From NCBI GenBank assembly GCA_019636535.1, contig JAHBXK010000027.1, forward strand, positions 1-47,035: 47,035 nucleotides of DNA. The letters are read 5' to 3'. Positions 8,894 through 17,596 of the stretch are shown here, piece after piece. How positions within the stretch are numbered: position 1 is the stretch's first letter; each line of letters starts with the position of its first letter. The position numbers and the translations under genes were made by a program. This DNA comes from Phycisphaeraceae bacterium. GTDB taxonomy: Bacteria; Planctomycetota; Phycisphaerae; Phycisphaerales; UBA1924. The notes beneath the pieces are model-generated. The model worked only from the letters and a program-made list of their open reading frames with translations, searched no databases and had not been told where the DNA came from.

Positions 8894-10261
8894 ATGCAAG
8901 CGACCGAGCCCAGTTCAACACATTCTCGCGCATCTGTCAACGTGCTCCTGGTCGGTTCCGGGGGTCGGGAGCATGCGCTGGCGTGGAAGCTCCGGCAATC
9001 GCCGAGGCTGGGCGAACTGTTCATCACCGCGCCGGAGAACCCCGGCCTCGCCTCGCTGGGGCGGGCGGTGGACGTGCCGGTGAACATACGGGAGATTTAC
9101 CGGCTCAAGAGTTTCTGCGACAAGAACGCGGTGGGGCTGGTGGTGATCGGGCCGGAGGACCCGCTGGCCGAGGGGATGGCCGATGCGTTGATCGCGCAGG
9201 GGCGCGTGGTCTTCGGGCCGATCGCGGCGGCCGCGCGGATTGAATCGGACAAGGCGTGGGCGAAGCAGTTGCTGCGGGCGGCGTCGGTGCCGATGGCCGA
9301 GGGTCGCTGGTTCAGTGAGATCTCGGCCGCGCGGGCGTACGTGCAGACGCGCGAGGATCCGCCGGTGATCAAGGCCAGCGGGCTGTGCAAGGGGAAGGGC
9401 GTGATCGTGCCCGGGTCGATCGATGAGGCGTTGAAGGCGCTGGACCGCCTGATGGTGAAGCGTGAGTTTGGGGAGGCGGGGCGGACGGTGGTGGTGGAAG
9501 AGCGGCTGGAGGGGCCGGAGGTCTCGGTGCTGGCGCTGGTGGACGGGCGGAACATCTACGTGCTGGAGCCTTGTCAGGACCACAAGCGGCTGATGGACGA
9601 CGACGCCGGGCCGAACACGGGGGGCATGGGGGTCTATTGCCCGGGGGGGCTGGTGTGGGGGCGCGATGAGGCGCTGCTGGACCAGATCCAGTCTGAGATT
9701 CTGGTGCCGACGCTCGATGCGCTGCGGCGCGAGGGGATCGAGTATCGGGGGGTCTTGTACGCGGGGATCATGCTGACGCCCGCGGGACCGAAGTTGCTCG
9801 AGTACAACTGCCGGTTCGGTGATCCGGAGTGCCAGGCGCTGATGATGCGGCTGGACGCGGACCTGATCGACGTGCTGATGGCGTGCGGGTCGCACGGATT
9901 GGCGGACATGGACCTGCGCTGGTCGCCTGCGGCGTCGTGCTGCGTGGTCCTCGCCGCGCCGGGGTACCCCGAGAAGCCGAAGAAGGGTGTGCCGATCTTC
10001 GGAGTCGAGGAAGCCTCAGCCGTGCCGGGCGTGCAGGTGTTCCACGCCGGGACGCGGGTCGACACGAGCCTGCCCGCGGATGCGCCGTCGCGGCTGGTGA
10101 CGAACGGCGGGCGGGTGCTGAACGTGTGCGCTTCGGGAAGCAGCATCAAGGAGGCCCGGGAGCGGGCGTACCAGGCCGCAGCGCTGATCCGGTTCGAGGG
10201 GAAGCAGATGCGAACGGACATCGCGTCGAGAGCGCTCGAGCCGGTTGTGGCTTCGGGCTGA
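8894..10261 (+). CDS. purD: Phosphoribosylamine-glycine ligase (GAR synthetase)
   Basis: The 455-residue ATP-grasp enzyme joins phosphoribosylamine and glycine in purine synthesis in the cytosol. Diagnostic motifs are VLLVGSGGREHALAWKL near the start, VIKASGLCKGKGVIV, MDDDAGPNTGGMGVYCPG and LEYNCRFGDPECQALM. Length is normal for bacterial PurD. The ATG at 8894 adds about 16 residues before the conserved Rossmann start, and no strong ribosome site precedes it. No other pur gene is adjacent. A hairpin follows the stop, shared with the convergent HU gene. Confidence 0.97.
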   Translation: MQATEPSSTHSRASVNVLLVGSGGREHALAWKLRQSPRLGELFITAPENPGLASLGRAVDVPVNIREIYRLKSFCDKNAVGLVVIGPEDPLAEGMADALIAQGRVVFGPIAAAARIESDKAWAKQLLRAASVPMAEGRWFSEISAARAYVQTREDPPVIKASGLCKGKGVIVPGSIDEALKALDRLMVKREFGEAGRTVVVEERLEGPEVSVLALVDGRNIYVLEPCQDHKRLMDDDAGPNTGGMGVYCPGGLVWGRDEALLDQIQSEILVPTLDALRREGIEYRGVLYAGIMLTPAGPKLLEYNCRFGDPECQALMMRLDADLIDVLMACGSHGLADMDLRWSPAASCCVVLAAPGYPEKPKKGVPIFGVEEASAVPGVQVFHAGTRVDTSLPADAPSRLVTNGGRVLNVCASGSSIKEARERAYQAAALIRFEGKQMRTDIASRALEPVVASG

Positions 10262-10332
10262 CCTTCGGTTCGGAGCCTTGCGAATGGAGGGGAGGGGAAG
10301 CGCCGATAGGCAAAGGGAACGGGAAAAAGCAA

Positions 10333-10359
10333 CAGGCCCGCCGCTGGGCGACGGGCCTG
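10333..10359 (-). terminator. Terminator of the HU gene, possibly bidirectional with purD
   Basis: CAGGCCCG and CGGGCCTG arms around an 11-base loop; on the minus strand the hairpin is followed by TTGCTTTTTCCC, a good U tract. It sits between convergent purD and HU. Confidence 0.75.
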
Positions 10360-10398
10360 AGCCGTTTGCACAACTAGAACGGGCGAAAGCCGTTTGGA

Positions 10399-10746
10399 TC
10401 AGAGGGCGCTCTTGAGGGCCTTGAGCGGACGGATGCGGACGACCTTCGAGGCCGGCTTGGCCTTGATGGTGATCGGTTCCTTGGTGAAGGGATTGATCCC
10501 CTGACGTGCCTTGGTTGCGGGCTTGCTGCGGACCGTGAACTTCGCCATGCCGGGCAGGGTGAAGACGGTGCCCTTCTTGAGATCGGCCGAGAGCATCGCG
10601 TTGAGGGTCTCGAACACCGAACCGACCTGCTTCTTGGTCAGCATGGTGCTGTCGGCGATCGTCGCGAAGATCTCGCTCTTGGTGCGGGTTTTGGCGGCGG
10701 GGCTGATTTTCTTGGGGGCGGGCTTGCTTGCTGTCTTCTTGGCCAT
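10399..10746 (-). CDS. HU-family nucleoid protein with a basic N-terminal tail
   Basis: The 115-residue protein is a histone-like HU/IHF family member. Residues 1-22 form a Lys/Ala/Pro-rich tail (MAKKTASKPAPKKISPAAK), followed by the HU fold (KSEIFATIADSTMLTKKQV, helical dimer region), the core TLPGMAKFTVR, and the C-terminal arm KVVRIRPLKALKSAL. It binds DNA as a dimer and compacts the nucleoid. The usual DNA-intercalating arm motif is modified here (ARQGINPFTKEPITI). The ATG at 10746 has GGAG ten bases upstream; a GTG two codons earlier is possible. Such extended HU variants recur in planctomycetes. Confidence 0.9.
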   Translation of the reverse strand: MAKKTASKPAPKKISPAAKTRTKSEIFATIADSTMLTKKQVGSVFETLNAMLSADLKKGTVFTLPGMAKFTVRSKPATKARQGINPFTKEPITIKAKPASKVVRIRPLKALKSAL

Positions 10747-10928
10747 GGTCACGCTACTCCGTGTGGTGTTGAGTTCGACGCGGGTTCCATCCCGCGCCTG
10801 TGGGGCGAGTTTTACCCGAAGTTTCTCGGCATTTCAAGATGGGGGCGCGGAAAAGGACCGGAAAAACCGGCGTTTGTGGATAAGTCGCGGACGCCGGCGG
10901 CCGCGGTCGGCAGAAAATCTACGCAAAT

Positions 10929-11675
10929 CTACGGCTTGGGAACGGACGGGCGGCCGCTGCCGATCCGGTCGATCGTCTCGGCCAGAGTCTGTGCGAGCGA
11001 CGCGTGGAGGAGTCGGCGAGATCGGGGTGTCACGCGGAGGAGACGCTGGTTGATCTCGAGTTCCACGCCGGCGTATCCGGCAGGAAACCGCTTGCGAAGG
11101 GCGGTGGTGTGGCCGTCGGCTGTGCCCAGATAGGGGCGATTGAGGTGGACCGTACGGCGGGGCTGATCGCTCTGAATGCTCGACCGCCACGATCGGCACA
11201 GGACCGCTTCGGGCTGGCGGGCCGGGTCGAATAGCAGGCCGACATCGGTGTTTCGTCGCTCGCCTCGTAGAACCGGCGTGAACGAATGAACCGACAGGTG
11301 CAGGACTGGGCCGCGTTTGAGCAGGCGGGTTACACGGTCGGCGACGGCCGATCGAAAGGGGCGATAGATGTCGGTCAGGAGCCTGCGACGATCGGCTTCG
11401 GATAGTCGTCGGGAATGCGGTGACCAGAGGTCGGTGTTGGACTCCGAACGATTCAAGTCGATCAGCAGGCGAGTGACGGTGCATACGAATAGGGGAGCGG
11501 AAAAGGCCGCGGCGAGGTGAACGGCCAGGTCGAGAGCGCCGGGGTCCCAGGCGCGGTGGGTGTTGAGCAGACCGGCGGGGATCGAGCCTTTAAAGGCCCG
11601 CGGAACCTCGCGGCCGGCGTGCTCGCAGGTGACGACAAGGGCGAGCGGGCGGTGACGGATAGAGCGACTACTCAA
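10929..11675 (-). CDS. N-formylglutamate amidohydrolase-like protein
   Basis: The product (about 248 residues from the proposed TTG at 11675) has the family landmarks: LALVVTCEHAGREVP near the start, LLIDLNRSES, and the LHLSVHSFTPVLRG loop with metal-binding histidine. The family hydrolyses N-acyl or N-formyl amino acids such as N-formylglutamate with a metal ion. The open frame extends much further upstream but there runs through the GCS2 gene, so I prefer the TTG, which overlaps the upstream gene's stop in TTGAGTAG. It is the last gene of the C39-RimK-GCS2 run, so it probably removes or recycles an acyl group on the product of the ligases. Start choice is uncertain. Confidence 0.8.
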   Translation of the reverse strand: MSSRSIRHRPLALVVTCEHAGREVPRAFKGSIPAGLLNTHRAWDPGALDLAVHLAAAFSAPLFVCTVTRLLIDLNRSESNTDLWSPHSRRLSEADRRRLLTDIYRPFRSAVADRVTRLLKRGPVLHLSVHSFTPVLRGERRNTDVGLLFDPARQPEAVLCRSWRSSIQSDQPRRTVHLNRPYLGTADGHTTALRKRFPAGYAGVELEINQRLLRVTPRSRRLLHASLAQTLAETIDRIGSGRPSVPKP

Positions 11676-13047
11676 GTTGTGATCCGGTTCGGAGGCAGTC
11701 CGCCATCCTTGTGTAGAGCGCTCGCAGGGCGTCGTGGGAGAGAGTCGAGGGCGAGTTGGGTGCATGCACTCCGAGTTGGCGGGCGATTCGCGCCGCGAGC
11801 GGACCGGACCGGAGGATGCGGTCGAGAGGAGCACGGAGATCGGGATCGATGTCAGGGCGTGCGGAATCGAAGAGCGAAACCCAGAGTTGGCCCGCGGTTT
11901 GGATGGGATCAGGTGAGACAGAGCCCGAGTCGGCAAACTGCCCCCCCACAACCGGCCCTCGTGTTGGTCTTGCACAGAGTGCGTCTGCATAGGCGGGATT
12001 GTCGATGGCCGCGCGATCGGCGTCGTGTATGCAGCGGTTCAGGATCGCCAGCAGAGGCTCAACCTCCCACGTGCTTTGGGCGAGGAAGTCGGGCTGTGCG
12101 CAGAGCCGCTTGAGCACGCCGACCACAAGGGCGGCGATGGCCAGGTCGGCGATAGGACACTCCTGCACGTCGAGCACTCGGATCTCGATGGCGTTGCGGT
12201 CGAATCGGGCGATGGCGCCACGGGCGTTGAGCCACTCGAACCGGAGGATGGCGTCGGGATCGTGTGGTGCGATGTCGTTGTAGATGCGCTGCAGGATGAC
12301 CTGGTCGTATTCGGCGCGTGCGAAGACCGGTTCGGGGATGACCCGACCGGAGACGCTCGGGACGCGGTGTGCGTTGGATTTGTAGACCTCGAGGCGGTTG
12401 TCGCTGAGACCGGTCCAGCGGCCGTCCATGATCGGCGAACTCGCCGCGAGCGCGGGGAGGATCGGCAGGAGGAGGCGGATCGCCGCGTGCAGTCTGCCGA
12501 ACTGCTCATCGTCGGCGAACGGGAGATTGATGTGCATGGACTGCAGGTTGGCCCAGCCGTGACCTCGACAATCGAACACGCGGTCGAAGGCGTTGTAGAA
12601 GTGGCTGAAGCCGTGGGGCCAGAGGACCTTCTCGGTGAACGGGTCCATCCATGGGTGCATTCCGCCGCCGAGCAAACGGGCGCCGTGGCGAGCGAGGCGA
12701 CGGTCGATGGCCTGGACGTGCGCGAGAAAGTCGGCCGCGAGCGCGGGCGTGATGCCACTGACCGGGGACGACGTCTTGAGTTCGATGACGTGCGCGGTGA
12801 GTTCGTTGGACCATGAGATCGGGTGGGTCGTTCGGACGCCGTCGACGGACTCGAAGGCGATCTCGCTGGGGACGGCGGATCCTTCGGGCCGTTCGACCTC
12901 GGACGATCCAAGATCTGCGTCGTGCTCGGCCTCTGCCAGCAGTTTGTCGGCGATCGGACGCACGTCGAGCGTGTGCTCATCGACGATCATGTACTCGAGT
13001 TCGATGCCGAAGGCCTGGAAGAGTTGGAGCGGCTCACGCGCGGTCAT
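11668..13047 (-). CDS. Carboxylate-amine ligase of the GCS2 (glutamate-cysteine ligase 2) family
   Basis: The 459-residue protein has the GCS2 signature FGIELEYMIVDEHTLDVRPI near residue 13, HVIELKTSSP, GGGMHPWMDP, HGWANLQSMHINLPF and the ATP/metal segment RFDRNAIEIRVLDVQECP. GCS2 enzymes form amide bonds between a carboxylate, often glutamate, and an amine using ATP. An excellent ribosome site (GGGAGGG, eight bases before ATG) lies inside the end of the RimK-like gene, with a 14-bp overlap. Position between a RimK-type ligase and an N-formylglutamate amidohydrolase suggests a small-peptide or protein-tag pathway rather than ordinary glutathione synthesis. The substrate is not known. Confidence 0.9.
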   Translation of the reverse strand: MTAREPLQLFQAFGIELEYMIVDEHTLDVRPIADKLLAEAEHDADLGSSEVERPEGSAVPSEIAFESVDGVRTTHPISWSNELTAHVIELKTSSPVSGITPALAADFLAHVQAIDRRLARHGARLLGGGMHPWMDPFTEKVLWPHGFSHFYNAFDRVFDCRGHGWANLQSMHINLPFADDEQFGRLHAAIRLLLPILPALAASSPIMDGRWTGLSDNRLEVYKSNAHRVPSVSGRVIPEPVFARAEYDQVILQRIYNDIAPHDPDAILRFEWLNARGAIARFDRNAIEIRVLDVQECPIADLAIAALVVGVLKRLCAQPDFLAQSTWEVEPLLAILNRCIHDADRAAIDNPAYADALCARPTRGPVVGGQFADSGSVSPDPIQTAGQLWVSLFDSARPDIDPDLRAPLDRILRSGPLAARIARQLGVHAPNSPSTLSHDALRALYTRMADCLRTGSQLE

Positions 13048-14608
13048 GGGCCGGACCCTCCCTGACGGTTACGGCGCTGCGAACTCCCCCACCGCTTCCG
13101 CCTGCGAGCGGCTGGGCTGAGGGAGCAACGCGGCGGAGAGGCCTCGTGGCCGGCTCTCGCAACAGACGGATGCGCTGGAGAAAGACGTTCATGAGTTGGT
13201 CGTACAGGGCTGAACCGAGGATCTTGTCCTCGTATCCCCAGTCGATGTTGGGGTTGTCGTTGACCTCGATGACGTACGGGCGAGCGCCGATCTGCTTGAC
13301 GTCGACACCGTACAGGCCGTCGCCGATGGCGTTGGCGGCGCGCACCGCGGCGAGGACGACCCTGCGCGGCGCAGCCTCTACGGGCACGGCCTCGACGCGC
13401 CCGTATCGACGGCGGCCCTCGCGATCGGTTCCAACGATCTGCCAGTGGCCCTTGACCATGTGGTATCTGGCGACGAAGAGCGGCTTGCGGTCGAGCACAC
13501 CGACGCGCCAATCGAAACTGGAGGGGAGGTACTCCTGGGCGATGGCGAGGTCGCTCTTGGCGAGCATCGCCGTCACGTCCTTCTCGAGCGCAGCGGGGTC
13601 GTCGCACTTGAAGACGCCCTGGCTGAAGGCCGAATCGGGCTGCTTGAGCACGCAGGGGAATCCGACGTAGAGCGGGATGTCCTCGATGTTGTCCTTGTGG
13701 GCGATGAAGGTGCGCGGATGGGGGATGTCGTGACGCTCGAGCATCTCGGCGAGGAAAACCTTGTTGGAACAGCGGACGATGGACTCTGGATCGTCGATGA
13801 CGACCAATCCTTCGGCGGCGGCACGGCGCGCGAAGCGGTAGGTGTGGTGATTGACGGCGGTGGTCTCGCGGATGAACAACGCGTCGAACTCGGCGAGGCG
13901 GCCGTAGTCGTCGCGGCCGATGATCTCGGCGTTGAGGCCGCAACGTCTGGCCGCGGCAATGAACCGGTCGATGGTCGGCCGCGTGGAAGGCTGGCTGGCG
14001 GCTTCGGGGTTGTAGAGGATGGCCAGGTCATAGCGTGCCACCGCGCGCCGGCCGGACAGGCGGCGCTTGCCCGCGAAGTACTCCTCAGCGCCCTGGATGA
14101 CGAACTCCAGGTGCTCGGGGGGAATGTCGGAGGAACTGATGGGCGCAAGGCTCTGCAGTTGCCAGCGGTCGGCGGTGCGGGCGAACTGTGCTCGGAGCAG
14201 CGGCGCGGGGAACATGTTGAACAGGCGGAGCGCCAGACGGTCGTAGCGTTTCGCGACGTTGCGGCCGAAATAGATCGAGAGGACGAAGGTGTCGGTGTTG
14301 AGCCGGCTCAGCGTTTCCTGAATGGTGTCGTCAAGGTCCTCGGATGCCAGACGCATCATCGACAGGCTCTTGAGGTCTTGGATGGTGGTGATGGAAGGGA
14401 GGGGCTTGTGGCCGCGAGCCTCGGCGAGGAGTGAAACGTAATAGCCCATCGACTGGTAGCGGTATGACCGGCAGAGGTTGAAGACCTTGGCGCCGCGGAG
14501 TTCGCTCATTCGCTGGTCGGAGAGATAGGACTTGGCGGAAACAATGTCGACGCCTGGTGACTTTAGGGGCCAGTTGGCCGGGTTGTTAACGACGATCAGG
14601 ATGGCCAC
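13034..14608 (-). CDS. RimK-family ATP-grasp ligase with N-terminal RimK-like domain
   Basis: The 524-residue protein starts at a GTG preceded by GAGGGG eight bases upstream. Residues 1-160 form the N-terminal domain seen in RimK-like alpha-L-glutamate ligases (AILIVVNNPANWPLKSPGV, LCRSYRYQSMGYYVSLLAEA). A linker follows, then an ATP-grasp domain from about 270 (LAEMLERHDIPHPRTF, GFPCVLKQPDSAFSQGVF, YGVDVKQIG, VIEVNDNPNIDWG with metal-binding Glu/Asn). Such enzymes add glutamate or related amino acids to an alpha-carboxylate. The Pro/Gly/Arg-rich tail after residue 485 is not conserved. Both ends overlap neighbours (13 and 14 bp), so the three core genes are translationally coupled. Confidence 0.93.
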   Translation of the reverse strand: MAILIVVNNPANWPLKSPGVDIVSAKSYLSDQRMSELRGAKVFNLCRSYRYQSMGYYVSLLAEARGHKPLPSITTIQDLKSLSMMRLASEDLDDTIQETLSRLNTDTFVLSIYFGRNVAKRYDRLALRLFNMFPAPLLRAQFARTADRWQLQSLAPISSSDIPPEHLEFVIQGAEEYFAGKRRLSGRRAVARYDLAILYNPEAASQPSTRPTIDRFIAAARRCGLNAEIIGRDDYGRLAEFDALFIRETTAVNHHTYRFARRAAAEGLVVIDDPESIVRCSNKVFLAEMLERHDIPHPRTFIAHKDNIEDIPLYVGFPCVLKQPDSAFSQGVFKCDDPAALEKDVTAMLAKSDLAIAQEYLPSSFDWRVGVLDRKPLFVARYHMVKGHWQIVGTDREGRRRYGRVEAVPVEAAPRRVVLAAVRAANAIGDGLYGVDVKQIGARPYVIEVNDNPNIDWGYEDKILGSALYDQLMNVFLQRIRLLREPATRPLRRVAPSAQPLAGGSGGGVRSAVTVREGPAHDRA

Positions 14609-15417
14609 AGCAAGTTCCCCTCACCTTCGGTCGGTCGGTGCTTGGCGTATCGGTTGTCGGCGTGCGTGTGCGTGTCGGACGATTGAGCGTGGTCGCTCCC
14701 ATCGTCCTGTTCTCGCTCGGGGGGCTCGATGATGAGGAGGTCGGCGTCGTTGGTGAGGGCACCGAGCAGGATCGAACAGATGACGCGGTCGATGTTGACA
14801 ACGTATTGCAGGCCTTGGAACGCCGGGTTGGGTGAGAGCGGATCGGCAACGAGAACGGAACGGTCCTCCTTGTCGTATCCGCATAGGACCACAAAGTGGC
14901 CTTGCGGATCGCCGCGGACATCGTCGTCGACCATCTCCGTGCCACGCTCACGCATGGTTCGGTAGAGATAGGTGCTGGAGAGTCCTGTCAGGATCGGCAC
15001 CTTGCGTTTGAGGTACTTGCGGACAAGAGCGGTCGTCAGATCCTCGAAGTCGATCTCGCCACCGAGCGTGAGGAACTCCATGAATCCACGGATGACCAGT
15101 TCGAGGCGGGGCTTCTCGATCGCCTCAAGCCGGCGGCGGAGTCGATCCTGCATGGCGCTCGGCGAGAGCGCGAACCATGTGGGATCGAAGACCCGCAAGT
15201 TATAGGTGAAGATCTTGGCGCGGTAGCCGCGCTTGAGCGCGTGGCAGGCGAGAAAAACGGAATAGGTACCACCCGCATCGAGGCTGTGGGTTTCGCTGAC
15301 GACCTGTTCGAGCGAGATGTCGTCTCCGAAGTATCGATAGATCGCGTGCAGGCACGTCGGTCCGCACGTCGTGAAATCGGGCTGAGGAAGGATGGCGAGT
15401 TCGAGTTTGTGTTTCAT
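14596..15417 (-). CDS. C39-like cysteine peptidase of the amide-ligase operon
   Basis: From the ATG at 15417 the product has 273 residues. It opens LAILPQPDFTTCGPTCL, giving a papain-fold catalytic cysteine at residue 18 with the preceding Gln as oxyanion residue. GHFVVLCGYD and LVADPLSPNP later supply His and Asp. The remainder is helical with no ABC or membrane part, so this is a stand-alone C39-like peptidase or peptide-bond transferase, not a bacteriocin exporter. It is first in the operon and its stop overlaps the RimK-like start by 13 bp. The open frame extends upstream, but that part is arginine-rich and unlike the family. A role in cleaving or transferring the ligated peptide is inferred. 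Confidence 0.85.
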   Translation of the reverse strand: MKHKLELAILPQPDFTTCGPTCLHAIYRYFGDDISLEQVVSETHSLDAGGTYSVFLACHALKRGYRAKIFTYNLRVFDPTWFALSPSAMQDRLRRRLEAIEKPRLELVIRGFMEFLTLGGEIDFEDLTTALVRKYLKRKVPILTGLSSTYLYRTMRERGTEMVDDDVRGDPQGHFVVLCGYDKEDRSVLVADPLSPNPAFQGLQYVVNIDRVICSILLGALTNDADLLIIEPPEREQDDGSDHAQSSDTHTHADNRYAKHRPTEGEGNLLWPS

Positions 15418-15578
15418 ACGCCCGACGGCGACGACACCATCCACCGACCTCGTGCCCGGTGAATCCGCACAGCACCGATCTCGCTGATCGGGTTTGGGCC
15501 GTGCATCCGGACATGCAAGCGTACCTCGGACGGGACGGTCGGGGAATACGCCCCTCCGGGGGGCGGGTAGCATCGGCC

Positions 15579-16829
15579 ATGTCCATCCCCCCCCCTGTTG
15601 CCCGCGCGGCGATGCCCGACATCGAATCGGCCCCTTCATCGCCGGGTGCGGGCAATGGCCCGGTTGCCCAGTCCGAGAGCGCGGAGAAGGCGGGCGTGCC
15701 GCCAGTGCTCTCGGGTGCGTGCCGGGTGATGTTCGCCTTCGACGTAGCGATGAGCATCGACCTGAACGCGGCCGAGAGATTGATCGGAGCGGAGGCGGGG
15801 GCTGGACGCGCGAACATCCGGGTGACCAAGCGGGCGCCCGCTTCGCTGGGGTATCAACCGATGCCGCTGCGAATGACCCTGCCCGCACCCCAGATCGACC
15901 TTGGCGGGTGGCGGAACCAGCCGACGTGCGAGGCGCTTGCCTTCGACTTCGGAGGGGTGAGCGTCGCATTCGAGATCCCGTTCAGCGGCACCATTGACAG
16001 TCTGATCCCGCTCGGCCAGAGACTGTACGACAACGCGGACTTTCAGACCGCAGCGCGAGAGGCCGTGGAGCGTGTGTGCAGGCTGATGGCGGGGGCCATG
16101 AATCGGGCGGGGTTTGATGCGCCGGTTGAGGACTATGTGGTGTATCACGCGTCGTCGCACAGCGCGGGCGGGGCGGAATCGGTGGCGAACGTGCTGCGGC
16201 GACACCGGGCGTCGGTTGCGCGGCTGCTGCGCTCCGAGAATGCCCCGCTGTCGGAGCAGGAGATCGATGAGGCGCTTTCGGGCGTGGCGACGTACACACT
16301 CGAAGACGCCGCGGTGATCGACTGGAACGCCTCGCTGGTCGTCGATCCGGACGGCGGGGACGTCGTATCGGTGCTTGAGTATGCCAACATGGAGTTGCTT
16401 GAGATGCGGGCGCTCGACGACCGGCTGGACCGCGCGCTGGACGAGGCGTATTCGCTGGCCGTGCGGCACGAGGATCGGCAACTGGCGGGGTGGCGGATCA
16501 CGGGGAAGGCGGCGGGAAACCGCCTGCGGGCGGTCCGGCAGATCGCCCGGCTACAGGTGGATGCGGCCCTGCTGTTTGAGGGCGTGAACAACGCCATTAA
16601 ACTCGTCGGCGATCAGTACCTCGCGCGGGTGTATCGGCTGACGGCCAAACGGTTTCACTTGCCCGAACGCGACAGCGCGATCGAGCGCAAACTCGACACG
16701 CTGAACGGAATCTACGGGAAACTGTCGGACGAAGCGGCGAACCAGCGAATGGAGATCCTGGAGTGGATCATCATCGTGCTGATCGCCGTCTCGATCGTGC
16801 TGCCGTTCGTGACGCCGCTCGCGAAGTGA
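15579..16829 (+). CDS. RMD1/DUF155-like C-terminally anchored protein
   Basis: From the ATG at 15579 the protein has 416 residues; a GTG at 15459 and an ATG at 15612 are alternatives. The C-terminal 200 residues match the RMD1/DUF155 family, best known from eukaryotic mitochondrial proteins: VLEYANMELLEMRALDDRLD, a helical middle and the terminal EILEWIIIVLIAVSIVLPF, a single membrane anchor ending LAK. The N-terminal 40 residues are Pro/Ala-rich and probably disordered. A run of nine C (15587-15595) falls at codons 3-6 if the 15579 start is right. It is divergent from the C39-like gene with a shared 160-bp promoter region. Function in bacteria is unknown. Confidence 0.75.
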   Translation: MSIPPPVARAAMPDIESAPSSPGAGNGPVAQSESAEKAGVPPVLSGACRVMFAFDVAMSIDLNAAERLIGAEAGAGRANIRVTKRAPASLGYQPMPLRMTLPAPQIDLGGWRNQPTCEALAFDFGGVSVAFEIPFSGTIDSLIPLGQRLYDNADFQTAAREAVERVCRLMAGAMNRAGFDAPVEDYVVYHASSHSAGGAESVANVLRRHRASVARLLRSENAPLSEQEIDEALSGVATYTLEDAAVIDWNASLVVDPDGGDVVSVLEYANMELLEMRALDDRLDRALDEAYSLAVRHEDRQLAGWRITGKAAGNRLRAVRQIARLQVDAALLFEGVNNAIKLVGDQYLARVYRLTAKRFHLPERDSAIERKLDTLNGIYGKLSDEAANQRMEILEWIIIVLIAVSIVLPFVTPLAK

Positions 16830-16840
16830 ACGACAACGGG

Positions 16841-17596
16841 TTACTTCTTCGCCGGCGCTTCAACGGGCTTTGAAGCGGCCTTCGCCGCCTCTTCGCTCAT
16901 CCGCGTGACGGACTTGATCTCGATCGGATCCTTCGGAACGTTCTCGTGGCCGCCCTTGCGAACCGTGGGAACGGCAACGATCTTGTCGGCGACCTCCATG
17001 CCCGAAAGAACACGGCCGAAGACCGCGTAGGCAGCGCCGTCGCGAGGCTGATCGAGGAATGCGTTGTCGACCACGTTGAGGAAGAACTGGGTGGTGGCCG
17101 AGTCGGGGTTGCTGGTGCGGGCCATCGAGAGCGTGCCGCGCAGGTTCTTCAGGCCGTTCTTCCACTCGTTCTTGATCGGCTTGTCGGTGGGTTTCTGGGT
17201 CATGTCGGACGTGAAACCACCACCTTGGATCATGAAGCCGGGGATGACGCGGTGAAAGATGGTGCCGTCGTAGAACCCCTTGTCGACGTAGGCCAAGAAG
17301 TTCTTGGTCGAGATCGGCGCGTTCTCGTTGTCGAGTTCGATGACCAGGTCGCCCATGGTCGTCACCATCTTCACGTAGAACTTCTTGGGCTCCTGGTTCA
17401 CGGACTTCTCCTCCGGCTTGGTGTTATCCCCCTCCTTCTTGCCCGATGCGTCGTCTTTCTTCTGGTCGTCCTTGGCGGGTGCCGCATCCTTGGCCGGAGC
17501 CGGCGTCTTGGGATCGTCGGCGTAGGCGCTCGGGGCGCTCAGGCAGAAGCAGAGCAAAGCGGAAAGGACCATTGCAAGAAGCGTGCGCGTCATCAT
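16841..17596 (-). CDS. Secreted cyclophilin-type peptidyl-prolyl isomerase
   Basis: The 251-residue protein has a signal peptide (MMTRTLLAMVLSALLCFCLS, cleavage near AYA-DD), a highly charged Lys/Asp/Ala/Pro linker (about 27-70), and a cyclophilin domain (about 72-230). The domain carries GDLVIELDNENAPISTKNF, GTIFHRVIPGFMIQGGGF, GTLSMARTSNPDSATTQFF and AYAVFGRVLSGMEV, with the catalytic Arg in FHRV and the FF/Q pair of active cyclophilins. It catalyses proline isomerisation, probably in the periplasm or envelope. A second Lys/Ala-rich tail ends the protein. It stands alone, with no fixed partner nearby. Confidence 0.93.
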   Translation of the reverse strand: MMTRTLLAMVLSALLCFCLSAPSAYADDPKTPAPAKDAAPAKDDQKKDDASGKKEGDNTKPEEKSVNQEPKKFYVKMVTTMGDLVIELDNENAPISTKNFLAYVDKGFYDGTIFHRVIPGFMIQGGGFTSDMTQKPTDKPIKNEWKNGLKNLRGTLSMARTSNPDSATTQFFLNVVDNAFLDQPRDGAAYAVFGRVLSGMEVADKIVAVPTVRKGGHENVPKDPIEIKSVTRMSEEAAKAASKPVEAPAKK

